A stretch of 33,422 nt of DNA from an uncultured Alphaproteobacteria bacterium (GCA_947588275.1 CANPYJ010000019.1:1-33422), one strand, 5' to 3'; positions 22,450-31,759 are shown, numbered from the stretch's first letter. The notes: generated by a model from the sequence alone, not told the origin. Numbers and translations are program-made.

Positions 22450-25400
22450 ATGGAAAGAGATAATTTAACACATTCCGAGAAGTATGTCAGAAAAACCAAT
22501 CGCATTATTCTTACGATTGGTCTTACTTCATTCATTATCTTTATTTTCGGCGTCATTCTGCTCATAAAAAGCAATAAACGTGTAGACGAATATCAGGAAC
22601 CGGTGTTTACGGACAATGCCGATGTTTTGAATGTCGACAGTACCGTTCCGCTGGCGCAAAACATCGAATTTTCAACCGTGGAAGGGGAGATTCCGCTAAC
22701 CACGACGCCGGATCCGGTGTTGATGGGAGAAGTTGTTCTTGGCACGTCGGCTTCCAATGTTTTGACAATCGGCACCAACGGCAAGGCGGCGGTGACCATT
22801 GTGTCGGTTGAGCTGGCCGAGCCGCCGGCCGACGGTTTTACGTTTGAAAACAGATGTAACAACAAAACCTTGTCGGGGGATGACACCTGCCACGTCAATA
22901 TGAGTTGGACACCGGTTATCGCCGGCAATGTTCAGAACAATTTTTTAATCTCATGGTATGAGTCGAGTTTGGGGCAAAGCAACGTCAAGTCGGCAAAAGT
23001 TTCGGTCAGCGGCACGGCGGTTGTCAAAGAAGACTGCAAAATTTGCGAAACCGCGGCCGAGGCCAATGTCAACACGCCGGATTCACAAGGAACCAGAAAG
23101 GCCATAGGTCCGGATGGCAAAGTTATCGGCACGGTGGACGATGACGGCTTTGTCCGCGATGAAAAAGGCAATATCATCGGCCGCGTCGGCGCCGACGGTC
23201 TGATTGTGGACGAGGACGGCAATATTATCGGCGTAGCCGAAAACCGGCAGGCGGTTTACGACGAATTCGGCAATCTTATCGGCTATGTCAATCCGGACGA
23301 CACGGTGGTGGATTTGGACGGCAGCGTCATCGGTCGCAAGCTTGCGGACGGCACGGTGGTGGATTTGGACGGCAAAGCTGTCGGTCATGCGGTAGACACC
23401 GGCTTTGTCTATGATGAAAACGGCAATATTATCGGCCGTGTGTTGCCGGACGGAACGGTAGTAGACATGAACGGCAATGTCATCGGCCGCGTTTTGCCTG
23501 ACGGAACGGTGGTGGATCTTAACGGCAAAGTCATTGGTCATGTCACCAAGCCCGGTCGTGTGGCGGTAGATGAAAACGGCAATGCCATCGGCGTGGTTAT
23601 GCCGGACGGCACGGTGGTTGACAAAGACGGTAATGTTGTCGGTTATGTGGATGCCGACGGCAATGTTGTTCGTACCGACGACAAAGCCAAAGTTATCGGT
23701 CAGGTCGGCAAGCAGGTGCGTTTGGCCTATGACAAGGACGGCAATGTCATCGGCTATATTGATGAAGACGGCAATGTCCGCGATTTCAACGGCAATATCA
23801 TCGGCAAGATGCTTGAAGACGGCACGATTGTCGATTTGGACGGCAATGTCATCGGCAAAGCCGGCGAAGCGGTTAATTTGGTGTACGACGAAAACGGCAA
23901 TGTCATCGGTTATGTCGGTGCCGACGGCAAAGTTTATGATGCGGCGGGCAATGTCATCGGCTATGTCGGTGCCGACGGCAAAGTTTATGATATCAATGGG
24001 CAGATTTTGGGATCTTTGATTCAAGACGGAATGCTGCCGATTACGCCCAAAGGCGAACTGCTGGGAACACTTCAAAACGACGGCTCGATTACCGATGCGT
24101 CGGGAGCAATTGTCGGCCGCGTGTTGGCCGGCGGGCTGGTAAAAGATCCGAGCGGCGCAAAATATGTTGCCAAAATGGTTCGCGGCGGTTTTGTCGTCGG
24201 TTTCGGTTGCCGCCAGCTCGGGTATTTGGACAAAGACGGAAAAATCAAAGTCGGCAACAAGGATACGGGGCTGCACATCACGGCTGAAGGCGCGGCGCTG
24301 GATTCCGAAGGCGGCTATGCCGGCGCCGTCGTTCCGCGGGGAAACGTGTTTGACAGCGAGTGCCGGTTGTTGGGGCGGGTTGATAATTCGGGAGTTGTCA
24401 AAGACGGCTCCAACCGTTATGTCGGCTGTATCAATCCCGATGGCAGCGTCTTGAACGAAAAAGGCGAGTTTATCGGCCATTCGGCATACAAAGGTGCCGC
24501 CGTAGATGTTGACGGCCGGTATTTGGGGCGGATTAATGAAGAAAATATTGTTGTCAACGACGCCAAGATTCCGGTCGGGTGCGTCGGTTTGTTCGGCGAG
24601 GTTTTCAACCGCAACGGTGTCTATATCGGGCAGGTCAGCGGCGATAAATACGGCTTTGACCTCAACGGCAAATATCTCGGCGTCGTGAACGACCAAGCGC
24701 ATGTCAAAGTCTATGGCCGGCCGGATTTGAGACTGTCGGCTTCGGATGTTCTGCTGGACAACAATTATCGCGTTGCCGGCGTTGCACTGCCGGCCGATAC
24801 GTCAATCATCAGTTCCGGCAACAAGCTGATAGGCTCTTTGTTCGCCGATGGCAATATTTATGACTTGAGCGGCGTTGCGCAGGGCAAAATCAAAAATGAC
24901 GGACTGGGTTTTTATGGCAGTATGGCCGGAACAGCGGTTCCGCGCGGCGAGGTTATGAACCTGAAAGGGGCGGTTGTCGGCACGGTTGTTCATGACGGAA
25001 CCGTTGTCAACCGTTATGGCGAAACATTGGGATATGTAGACGGCCGCGGCAATTATTTTGACTTTGGCGGCAACTATCAGGGAGCGGTTGTCACCACCGG
25101 TCCGGCGGTAGGATATGACGGCTCGTATTTGGGCTATGCCACGGCGTCGGGACGCATTGTCAGCGCTGAAGGCGAGCCGGTCGGCGGTTCGACGTTTGAC
25201 GCCAAAGCGGTGGATTTGAAAGGCGAAGTTGTCGGCGAGGTTATTCCCGAGGGAATAATGGTAGACATTTGGGGAAGCTATAGCGGCCTATTGAACGCGC
25301 TGGGCGATGTTTCCAATCTGCGCGGCGAGACGGTAACGGCAATTTTGCCGGGCGGCTCGACCGACAGCAATCTGAGTTTGCTTAACCGCGGGATAATCAT

Positions 25401-25875
25401 AGATTTTGCCGGCAATGTCATCGGTGCGGTTATGCCGGACGGCACGGCGGCGGATCTGTCCAATGTGGCCATCGGCAAAGTTTTGTCTGACGGCAATGTG
25501 TTGAGCTTGTCGGGCAAGCTCATAGGCGAGGTGATTCTCGGCGATATTGTCATTGGCAATAATGATAAAGTTGTGGGTTATGTAAATTTTGATGGCACAA
25601 TTAAAGCGACAGATGGTAGTATAATAGGCAAAGCGCTGTCGGGCGGTTTGGCGATTAATTCTCAGAACGAGATTCTCGGCAAAATATACAAGATCGGAAC
25701 AACGGTTCTGGGCAATAACGGTTCATACGCCGGCCGTTTGGCTTTTGACGGAACGGTGCTCAACGCGGCGGGTGAAAACATCGGCTGGGTTAAGAGCAAC
25801 GGCTCGTACATAAATTTGGATAAAAAAGTTTCCGGCTACGTATTGCAGGAAGTAGCCAAAAACCGGAGGAACTGA
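22450..25875 (+). CDS. Giant repeat protein with membrane anchor and choice-of-anchor-D-like domain (VirB10/DotG-type inner half)
   Basis: A 1141-aa bitopic protein. Short cytoplasmic N-terminus, one membrane helix at 19-39, then a beta-sandwich domain at about 85-198 with the pattern of choice-of-anchor-D / ASH-type domains (VLGTSASNVLTIG..., CNNKTLSGDDTCHVNMSWTPV, SVSGTAV). From about 215 to 1130 run roughly fifty 17-residue repeats of the form xxDGTVVDxxGNVIGxV. The repeat region also occurs in the next protein, which carries the VirB10 domain. Position between virB9 and the VirB10-domain gene, and a single inner-membrane helix, match the N-terminal half of VirB10. The protein has no VirB10 C-domain itself. 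The repeats are more degenerate in the C-terminal half. Confidence 0.8.
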   Translation: MERDNLTHSEKYVRKTNRIILTIGLTSFIIFIFGVILLIKSNKRVDEYQEPVFTDNADVLNVDSTVPLAQNIEFSTVEGEIPLTTTPDPVLMGEVVLGTSASNVLTIGTNGKAAVTIVSVELAEPPADGFTFENRCNNKTLSGDDTCHVNMSWTPVIAGNVQNNFLISWYESSLGQSNVKSAKVSVSGTAVVKEDCKICETAAEANVNTPDSQGTRKAIGPDGKVIGTVDDDGFVRDEKGNIIGRVGADGLIVDEDGNIIGVAENRQAVYDEFGNLIGYVNPDDTVVDLDGSVIGRKLADGTVVDLDGKAVGHAVDTGFVYDENGNIIGRVLPDGTVVDMNGNVIGRVLPDGTVVDLNGKVIGHVTKPGRVAVDENGNAIGVVMPDGTVVDKDGNVVGYVDADGNVVRTDDKAKVIGQVGKQVRLAYDKDGNVIGYIDEDGNVRDFNGNIIGKMLEDGTIVDLDGNVIGKAGEAVNLVYDENGNVIGYVGADGKVYDAAGNVIGYVGADGKVYDINGQILGSLIQDGMLPITPKGELLGTLQNDGSITDASGAIVGRVLAGGLVKDPSGAKYVAKMVRGGFVVGFGCRQLGYLDKDGKIKVGNKDTGLHITAEGAALDSEGGYAGAVVPRGNVFDSECRLLGRVDNSGVVKDGSNRYVGCINPDGSVLNEKGEFIGHSAYKGAAVDVDGRYLGRINEENIVVNDAKIPVGCVGLFGEVFNRNGVYIGQVSGDKYGFDLNGKYLGVVNDQAHVKVYGRPDLRLSASDVLLDNNYRVAGVALPADTSIISSGNKLIGSLFADGNIYDLSGVAQGKIKNDGLGFYGSMAGTAVPRGEVMNLKGAVVGTVVHDGTVVNRYGETLGYVDGRGNYFDFGGNYQGAVVTTGPAVGYDGSYLGYATASGRIVSAEGEPVGGSTFDAKAVDLKGEVVGEVIPEGIMVDIWGSYSGLLNALGDVSNLRGETVTAILPGGSTDSNLSLLNRGIIIDFAGNVIGAVMPDGTAADLSNVAIGKVLSDGNVLSLSGKLIGEVILGDIVIGNNDKVVGYVNFDGTIKATDGSIIGKALSGGLAINSQNEILGKIYKIGTTVLGNNGSYAGRLAFDGTVLNAAGENIGWVKSNGSYINLDKKVSGYVLQEVAKNRRN
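23451..23555 (+). repeat. Tandem 51-bp repeats encoding 17-aa units
   Basis: Adjacent 51-bp units encode LPDGTVVDMNGNVIGRV followed by LPDGTVVDLNGKVIGHV, with high DNA identity. A second such pair lies at 23896-23991 (see separate feature). These show expansion in steps of one 17-aa unit. Confidence 0.75.
23719..23914 (+). repeat. 196-bp block shared with 28782-28977
   Basis: This block and 28782-28977 in the next gene have the same length and differ at about 15 positions by eye. The first 115 bases differ at only four. They encode RLAYDKDGNVIGYIDEDGN and the following repeat units. The surrounding repeats are much less alike, so the block was copied between the two genes recently. Confidence 0.85.
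23896..23991 (+). repeat. Tandem 51-bp direct repeat
   Basis: Starting at 23896 and again at 23947, 45 bases recur almost unchanged (one substitution seen) and encode GNVIGYVGADGKVYD twice. The 51-bp step equals one 17-residue unit. Confidence 0.85.
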
Positions 25876-25877
25876 GA

Positions 25878-28800
25878 TTGCGGCACAACGCGCAAATATA
25901 TAAAGTGCTGACCGGACTGTCCATGATATGGGCAGCGGTTGTGCTGTGCGCAATGCCGGTACAGGCGCAGGAAATCACGGCCATAAATTTTGACGGTGAT
26001 TTGCTGGGCAAGGTTATTCCGGACGGCAAGGTTGTGGGCTTTGACAACCGGCTTATCGGCAACGTAACGGCCGACAGTCTGATTGTGGATTTTGAAGGTG
26101 TTCTGATAGGCGGCGTGGTGCCGCAAGGCATTGCCATCGGCAATGACGCTCGACCGCTGGGCAAAGTTAGCAGCGACGGTTCGGTGCGTTTGGCCTCGGG
26201 GCAGATTGTCGGCAGAGTATTGCCGACCGGTCTGGTGATTAATAATGACTATGACATCATCGGCGGGGTGGTTTTTCCGGGGCTTGTTTATTCAGACAAA
26301 GGCAAAACGGTTGGCCGCATAACCGGTGACGGCCGCTATACCAACCTTCAGGGGCAGCAGATCGGTCTGGTGACGCCGGACGGCTATGCTTATCGCAAAA
26401 TCGGCGATGACTATACTTTGGACGGCCGTCTGATGTCTTCCAAAATGGTGGTTTCGCTGCAAGGCGAGTTTATCGGCAGCGTCAACCCCGGCGGTCAGGT
26501 TTCGGATTTTGACGCGAAAATCATCGGCAGTGTACGCGCCAACGGGTTTGTATACAATGATCAAAACCGCATTGTCGGCCGTACGGTTTCTTCGGGCTAC
26601 GCTTTTGATACAAAGGGCAATTATTTGGGCATTGTTACCTATAACGGCGAAGTCGTCGACGGCGAAAAGTTGGTCGGCCGCATCCGTGCCGACGGTTTGA
26701 TTGTGAATGCCGACAACGCCGTCATTGGCAACAGCATCGGCATTACCGCTGCCGCCACGGATTTTCGCGGGCGTTATTTGGGACGCCTGCTGCCTGAAGG
26801 ACGTTTGGCTCGTGCCAAGGAAACGATCGCGCAGGTCGGCGCTCGCGGAAACATCTTCAATCCAGAGGGAGAAATTGTCGGACGAATTATCCGCACCGGT
26901 CCGGTGTATGACTACAAAGGCAGCCTGCGAGGCCATGCTCTGAGCAGCGGCGAAGTCATTACTCTGGACGGCACGCCCGTCGGCTATATGATTGGTGCCG
27001 ATGCCTATGATTTGTCGGGGCGCATTGTCGGTGCGGTTGGTGTGCCGCAGGCGGTGTTTGCGTCAGATAACGGCTTTTTGGGCATATCGGGCATCGGCAG
27101 TCTTTTTCAAGACCGGATGACTGCCACGCCGTTCGGTTATGTTTATAATCAAGAGGGAGCGGTCGCCGGCGGCACGTTGCCGATTTCGCGCATATACAGC
27201 CAAAACGGTGTCGAGAGTGCTTTGCTCGGCTTGGACGGCCGCGCCGTGAGCCTCGGCGGCAGCGAGGTCGGAAGGGTTGTCAACGGTGGCTTTGTTCTCA
27301 ACGGACAGAGTCAGCTGATTGGCAAGACTTTGGAGGTTTTGTTTGCGGTTTCGCCGACCGGTGGGGTTATGGGCAGTTTGAACGCCGCAAATCTGATTAT
27401 GAATGCGGGCCAGAACATCATAGCCAAAATTTTGCCCGATAATTCGGTTGTCGAATCTTCATCGGCCGATACGGCCAACTATATGCCCAAGACCGGTCAG
27501 GCGTTTGGCGGCCAAATTGTTTTGGATTTTGCCGGCCGCTTGCTGGGCTATACCGATGTTTTGGGACGGGTTAATAATCAAAACGGTTCCAAAATCGGCA
27601 GGGTGACGGGGCGCGGTTTGGTCGTCGACAACAATAATTTGCTGATTGGCGCGCTTCAATCTTATGGACTGATGATTAACGACGGTTGCGCTTATGCCGG
27701 CGTGGTGGCTCCTGAGGGTGCAATCCGCAACTATCGCGGAACATATCTGGGGCGGCTGCTTGAAAATAATGACGTCATCAGCGACAGCGGCGCCTATCTT
27801 GGTTATGTCGTTCGGCCGGCGGTGGTGATTGACGCTTCCGGACAAATTATGGGCTATTCGGGCGCCGATGGCAAAGTAACGGGAGCCGACGGCTCGGATT
27901 ACGGCTGTTTGCGCCGCGACGGACGCTTGTTTAATGCTGACGGAGCGCTGATTGGGCGTGCCGCCGTTTACGCCTCGGCCATAAATTTTGACGGCAAAAT
28001 TATCGGTCAGGCGCTGTTGGATGGAAAACTGGTCGATTCCGGCAACCGCATAACCGCGTATCAACAGCCCAACGGCAACGTAAATTCCGATTCGGGACTG
28101 CCGGTGGGCGCCATGTTCGAATATAAGGTTGCCTTTGGGTTTGACAACCGGCTCATCGGCTATGTGCGCGAAGACGGCTACGTTGTCAACAACAAGGACG
28201 AAGAAGCCGGCCAAGTCAACTTTGAGGGCTATGTGGTCAGCGACGGCAAAAGAATCGGTTATGCGCTGTACGGGCTATATGTTTATGACGCCGAGGATAA
28301 GGTTGTCGGCTACGTCACGCGCAACGGAGAGGCCGTTGGGTTTGCCAATCAAAACTTAGGACAATATGACCGCGGCTTTGTGCTAAACCGCAAGGGCGAG
28401 ACCATAGCCCGCGCCGCCCGTGACTACAATATTCGTGACAACGAGCATAAGGTGCTTGGACGTTTGGAACTGAACGGCAACGTTGTGGCTGATGACGGCA
28501 GTATTGTCGGCAAATTGGCACAGGCCGGCGAGATTGTTTCGGCTGACGGCAAAGTCTTGGCTGTGGCGTTGCCTTTGCAGTATTATGGTCAAATCAGCGT
28601 TCAAAATCAAAGGGAAATGATTTTTGACAAGGACGGAAATTTTGTCGGTTACAAAGATAAAGACGGTAATTTGGTTGACAAAGACGGCAATTCTGTCGGC
28701 AAAGTTTTGGCCGACGGCACAATTGTCGATGCCGAGGGCAACGTCATCGGCGACAGTGCCGGGCAGGCGCAAAAAGGTCTGCGTTTGGCCTATGACAAAG

Positions 28801-30593
28801 ACGGCAATATCATCGGTTATATTGATGAAGACGGCAATGTCCGCGATTTCAACGGCAATATCATCGGCAAGGTGCTTGAAGACGGCACGATTGTCGATTT
28901 GGACGGCAATGTCATCGGCAAAGTTGGCGAAACAGTTGATTTGGCTTATGACAAAGCCGGCAATGTCATCGGTTATGCAACGTCCGACGGCAAAGTCTTG
29001 GATGCTAACGGCAAAGAAATCGGTCGTGTAACCGAAAACGGCACAATCGTTGACGCCAGCGGCAATATCATCGGCGGCATCGGCCCCGGCTGGTACAAAA
29101 AAGAAACTTACGATTACTCGCAGACGGACGATGACGATGTGTCTCCGGCTCTCAAATTGCTGGAGAGCAAGCAATATCGCAAATCTCTCGGCATTGCGCT
29201 GACACCGGACGGCGAATATTTGGGCGAGATTTTGGAAGACTACTCGGTTGTTGACAAAGACGGCAAAGTTATTGGTCATCGGATGCCCGACGGTCTGATT
29301 ATGGACGATGATGGCACGTTGATCGGCGTAGAGGAAATCAGCCATCCGCAAGAGGGCAGCATCTTTGTTCCGCCCGGAACGTTCGGCGATGGCGGAGCCT
29401 ATGGCACCGGTGCCGGTTCTCCGGGAAATTTGGGTCCCGGTGGCGGTTATGGACCGGGCGAAAGATACGATCCGGTCAGACAAGCGGCGCTAAACGCCGA
29501 AATGGCCAACCGACGCAAGAACATTACCGTCGGCAAAATCAGCAACAGTGCTCGCAAAGAAGCATTTGACGGCATGCAGAAAGACTGGGAAGAACAGGGC
29601 ATCGGCAAAGTTATTTCGTCGTGGCGGGTTAACCTGAGCGAGATGATTTTGGCGGACAAACCGATTCCCGCGGTTATTGCTCGCGCGATTGATTCCAATA
29701 ATCCGGCGCCGGTTACCGCATATGTCGAGCGCAACGTCTATGCCGAAGAAGGCCGCAACGTCATCATTCCTGCCGGCAGTCGCCTGATAGGGACGCTGGG
29801 AAGCGTTACCGCCAGCACCGAAGAAACCTCCGAGGCCGGCCGCGTGTCCATCTCTTGGGAGCGCCTTATTCGTCCGGATGGTTCGTTGTTTGTCTTTCAG
29901 GGCTTGACGGCCGATGCTCAGGGGCGCGGCGGTGCGCTGGGTTATGTTGATAAACAGTTGTTCAAAAAATATACTTTGCCGGTGCTGACGACCAGCTTGA
30001 CCAGTGCCACCGCTTACTTTATGGCGCCGAGCAAAGATAATACGGGCGAAAGCGAGTCGCCTCGTCAGCAGGCGGCCAACGATGCCCGTCAGAACTTTAT
30101 TAACGAAATGAACAGTATTTTTGATGAAATTCTGGCCGACAAATCCAATATTAAACCTTTGACGTATGTTCCGGCCGGCACTCGCATCATCGTCTTTCCG
30201 CAGACAGATTTGTGGCTGCGTACGATAGAGCGCGATCAAGAGGCCTCGCTGAAGCTTGAGAACCCGAATGTCTTTATTAACGATAAAGTTGAGGCTTCGC
30301 GCCGCACCGGCGCTGCCGCTCCGGAACGTCCTATGGAAATCGGCGCTCCGACCAGCGAAGTCATCTATGATGCCGGCGCCGGGGTAGAAGACGTTGAAAG
30401 CGTTAAAGTGTCACAGCCGCTGGTCAGCAGTAAAAAGAAGAAGCAAACTGGGCTGACGCCTCCGCCTCCGCCGTCCAACGTCGTTAACGCCGGCAGCGCT
30501 CAGAGCGAAACCATATCCGGCACGGTCGTGCCGTCAGGCGGCGGCAATGTTCCGGCGTCCAACAATAACAACAGCGTTCCGGCATTGTTCTGA
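25878..30593 (+). CDS. virB10: VirB10/TrbI-domain protein with long 17-aa repeat array (outer half)
   Basis: A 1571-aa exported protein. It starts at TTG 25878 with GGAGGA 7 nt upstream, giving a signal peptide 1-30 (VQA before Gln31). Residues about 32-1155 are roughly sixty 17-residue repeats related to those of the preceding gene. A Gly/Pro-rich segment (about 1160-1200) leads to the VirB10/TrbI domain at about 1245-1455: PAVIARAIDSNNPAPVTAYV, IIPAGSRLIGTLG, RVSISWERLIRPDG, YVDKQLF, and YVPAGTRIIVFPQTDLWLRT. The tail is Pro/Asn/Ser-rich. In known VirB10 proteins a single chain spans the inner membrane and forms the outer-membrane channel; here the N-terminal helix is replaced by a signal peptide. 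DotG/IcmE of Dot/Icm systems also has a repeat region before a VirB10-like domain. Typical VirB10 is under 450 aa. Confidence 0.9.
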   Translation: MRHNAQIYKVLTGLSMIWAAVVLCAMPVQAQEITAINFDGDLLGKVIPDGKVVGFDNRLIGNVTADSLIVDFEGVLIGGVVPQGIAIGNDARPLGKVSSDGSVRLASGQIVGRVLPTGLVINNDYDIIGGVVFPGLVYSDKGKTVGRITGDGRYTNLQGQQIGLVTPDGYAYRKIGDDYTLDGRLMSSKMVVSLQGEFIGSVNPGGQVSDFDAKIIGSVRANGFVYNDQNRIVGRTVSSGYAFDTKGNYLGIVTYNGEVVDGEKLVGRIRADGLIVNADNAVIGNSIGITAAATDFRGRYLGRLLPEGRLARAKETIAQVGARGNIFNPEGEIVGRIIRTGPVYDYKGSLRGHALSSGEVITLDGTPVGYMIGADAYDLSGRIVGAVGVPQAVFASDNGFLGISGIGSLFQDRMTATPFGYVYNQEGAVAGGTLPISRIYSQNGVESALLGLDGRAVSLGGSEVGRVVNGGFVLNGQSQLIGKTLEVLFAVSPTGGVMGSLNAANLIMNAGQNIIAKILPDNSVVESSSADTANYMPKTGQAFGGQIVLDFAGRLLGYTDVLGRVNNQNGSKIGRVTGRGLVVDNNNLLIGALQSYGLMINDGCAYAGVVAPEGAIRNYRGTYLGRLLENNDVISDSGAYLGYVVRPAVVIDASGQIMGYSGADGKVTGADGSDYGCLRRDGRLFNADGALIGRAAVYASAINFDGKIIGQALLDGKLVDSGNRITAYQQPNGNVNSDSGLPVGAMFEYKVAFGFDNRLIGYVREDGYVVNNKDEEAGQVNFEGYVVSDGKRIGYALYGLYVYDAEDKVVGYVTRNGEAVGFANQNLGQYDRGFVLNRKGETIARAARDYNIRDNEHKVLGRLELNGNVVADDGSIVGKLAQAGEIVSADGKVLAVALPLQYYGQISVQNQREMIFDKDGNFVGYKDKDGNLVDKDGNSVGKVLADGTIVDAEGNVIGDSAGQAQKGLRLAYDKDGNIIGYIDEDGNVRDFNGNIIGKVLEDGTIVDLDGNVIGKVGETVDLAYDKAGNVIGYATSDGKVLDANGKEIGRVTENGTIVDASGNIIGGIGPGWYKKETYDYSQTDDDDVSPALKLLESKQYRKSLGIALTPDGEYLGEILEDYSVVDKDGKVIGHRMPDGLIMDDDGTLIGVEEISHPQEGSIFVPPGTFGDGGAYGTGAGSPGNLGPGGGYGPGERYDPVRQAALNAEMANRRKNITVGKISNSARKEAFDGMQKDWEEQGIGKVISSWRVNLSEMILADKPIPAVIARAIDSNNPAPVTAYVERNVYAEEGRNVIIPAGSRLIGTLGSVTASTEETSEAGRVSISWERLIRPDGSLFVFQGLTADAQGRGGALGYVDKQLFKKYTLPVLTTSLTSATAYFMAPSKDNTGESESPRQQAANDARQNFINEMNSIFDEILADKSNIKPLTYVPAGTRIIVFPQTDLWLRTIERDQEASLKLENPNVFINDKVEASRRTGAAAPERPMEIGAPTSEVIYDAGAGVEDVESVKVSQPLVSSKKKKQTGLTPPPPPSNVVNAGSAQSETISGTVVPSGGGNVPASNNNNSVPALF
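28782..28977 (+). repeat. 196-bp block shared with 23719-23914
   Basis: Second member of the near-identical pair described at 23719-23914. It sits close to the end of the repeat array of the VirB10-domain gene, while its partner is in the first half of the array in the preceding gene. Confidence 0.85.
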
Positions 30594-30607
30594 CAAGGAG
30601 AATAGAA

Positions 30608-31576
30608 ATGAGTTTTGCGGTTTTGGAATCTATCTTGCGTCCGCTGTCTTATTGGTACAATCAGGACAACATTGAGGAAGTCGCCATCAATCGCTCAGGG
30701 CAGATTTGGCTGCGTCTGCGCGGCAAAAGGGCTTATCCCTGGGTCATGTATAAAGACGAGAAGCTGACCAAAGAATATCTGACCGACTTATTGTATATCG
30801 TCGCCAATACTTATGAACTGCCGTTCGACCCCGTGGAGGGCAACCCCGTGGTATATGCCGCCATTCCCGGCGAGCACCGTTTTTCGGCAATCTGCGGCCG
30901 CAATGTAATGTATGACAATGATGACTTGACCGGCGGCATTGCTCTGACGATTCGTGTACACGCGGAAGACGTGTCGTTCGGCTTGGGTGACTATGGCTTA
31001 AATCAAGGCCAGAAACTGCATAAAATCAATCCTCTGAAAGACATTAAGGAGCCCGAAGATCCGTATGAGCGATTGCTGCTCAGCATCAAGCGCGGCGATC
31101 ATATTTTGGTTTCGGGCGCCACCGCGACCGGCAAAACCACTTTTTTGAACAACCTGCTGAAGATATTGGACATCAACAAACGAATCTTAACCATTGAAGA
31201 TACGCGCGAACTGATCGTTCCGCATCCTAATCGGGTTCATCTGGTCTTGTCGCGTACTGAGCAGACCAACGCCCTGACATATGCCAAAATCATCGACTTG
31301 GTGGTGCGTTTTACGCCCGATGCGATTATCGGCGGCGAAATTTCCACCGGTAACGCCGGCGCAATATGGGAGCTTATGGGCTCCGGCCACGATAACTGTT
31401 TGGCCACCATTCACGCCGAGAGTTCCGAGGCCGCATATCAGGCGTTTACAGACCGTATTTTGCATACTTATCCGACAATTGACCGCAAAAAGACAATAGA
31501 AGAAATGCACCAAAAATTGCGCGTGGTGCAAATTAATCGTGACGGCAACTTGCGCGCGGTAACCGAGATTACCTAG
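30608..31576 (+). CDS. virB11: VirB11-family T4SS ATPase
   Basis: A 322-aa hexameric-type secretion ATPase of the VirB11 family. Walker A is GATATGKT at 170-177, the Walker B region is DAIIGGEIS near 238-246, and the His motif ATIHAES has H269. The Asp/Glu box region TIEDTREL follows Walker A. VirB11 sits at the cytoplasmic base and switches the machine between pilus assembly and transfer. The length is typical. AAGGAG lies 8 nt before the ATG, and the gene is 14 nt after the VirB10-domain gene, so it closes the same operon. Its last 8 bases overlap the 3' end of the convergent small - strand gene. Confidence 0.95.
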   Translation: MSFAVLESILRPLSYWYNQDNIEEVAINRSGQIWLRLRGKRAYPWVMYKDEKLTKEYLTDLLYIVANTYELPFDPVEGNPVVYAAIPGEHRFSAICGRNVMYDNDDLTGGIALTIRVHAEDVSFGLGDYGLNQGQKLHKINPLKDIKEPEDPYERLLLSIKRGDHILVSGATATGKTTFLNNLLKILDINKRILTIEDTRELIVPHPNRVHLVLSRTEQTNALTYAKIIDLVVRFTPDAIIGGEISTGNAGAIWELMGSGHDNCLATIHAESSEAAYQAFTDRILHTYPTIDRKKTIEEMHQKLRVVQINRDGNLRAVTEIT

Positions 31577-31745
31577 ACTTAAAAGGATTGCCCAAAATCA
31601 AAAATGCGGCCGCCAGCACAAGGCCGAGCAGCACAAGCCCGAAAACTCGCGCTTGATTTCCGGCAAGCCATGAAAACACATCAAAATATATTGCCGCGCC
31701 GAGCAGCAGAAGTATAAAAAGAGAAGCCAGCCACGATTTCAACAT
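31569..31745 (-). CDS. Small membrane protein with two hydrophobic helices
   Basis: A 58-aa protein read on the - strand: MLKSWLASLFILLLLGAAIYF, then DVFSWLAGNQARVFGLVLL, then GLVLAAAFLILGNPFKSR. It has a basic start, two membrane helices and a short basic tail. AGGAA lies about 11 nt before the ATG, and the start is 14 nt after the stop of the upstream - strand gene, so the two are probably co-transcribed. The frame closes with TAA at 31569, inside the 3' end of virB11 on the other strand. Function unknown. Confidence 0.65.
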   Translation of the reverse strand: MLKSWLASLFILLLLGAAIYFDVFSWLAGNQARVFGLVLLGLVLAAAFLILGNPFKSR

Positions 31746-31759
31746 TGCTTTGTACTTTC

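Noticed and set aside
23083..24702. A long open frame on the - strand opposite the repeat gene
   Set aside because: The 51-bp repeats lack stops in the antisense frame, so the frame is kept open by repetition alone. The product is a repeat of reversed codons without recognisable features.
25860..25960. The two giant repeat genes as one gene broken by a stop codon
   Set aside because: The TGA at 25873-25875 is followed by a start codon with a good GGAGGA site and a proper signal peptide, which would be out of place inside a continuous protein. The arrangement looks like two real genes.
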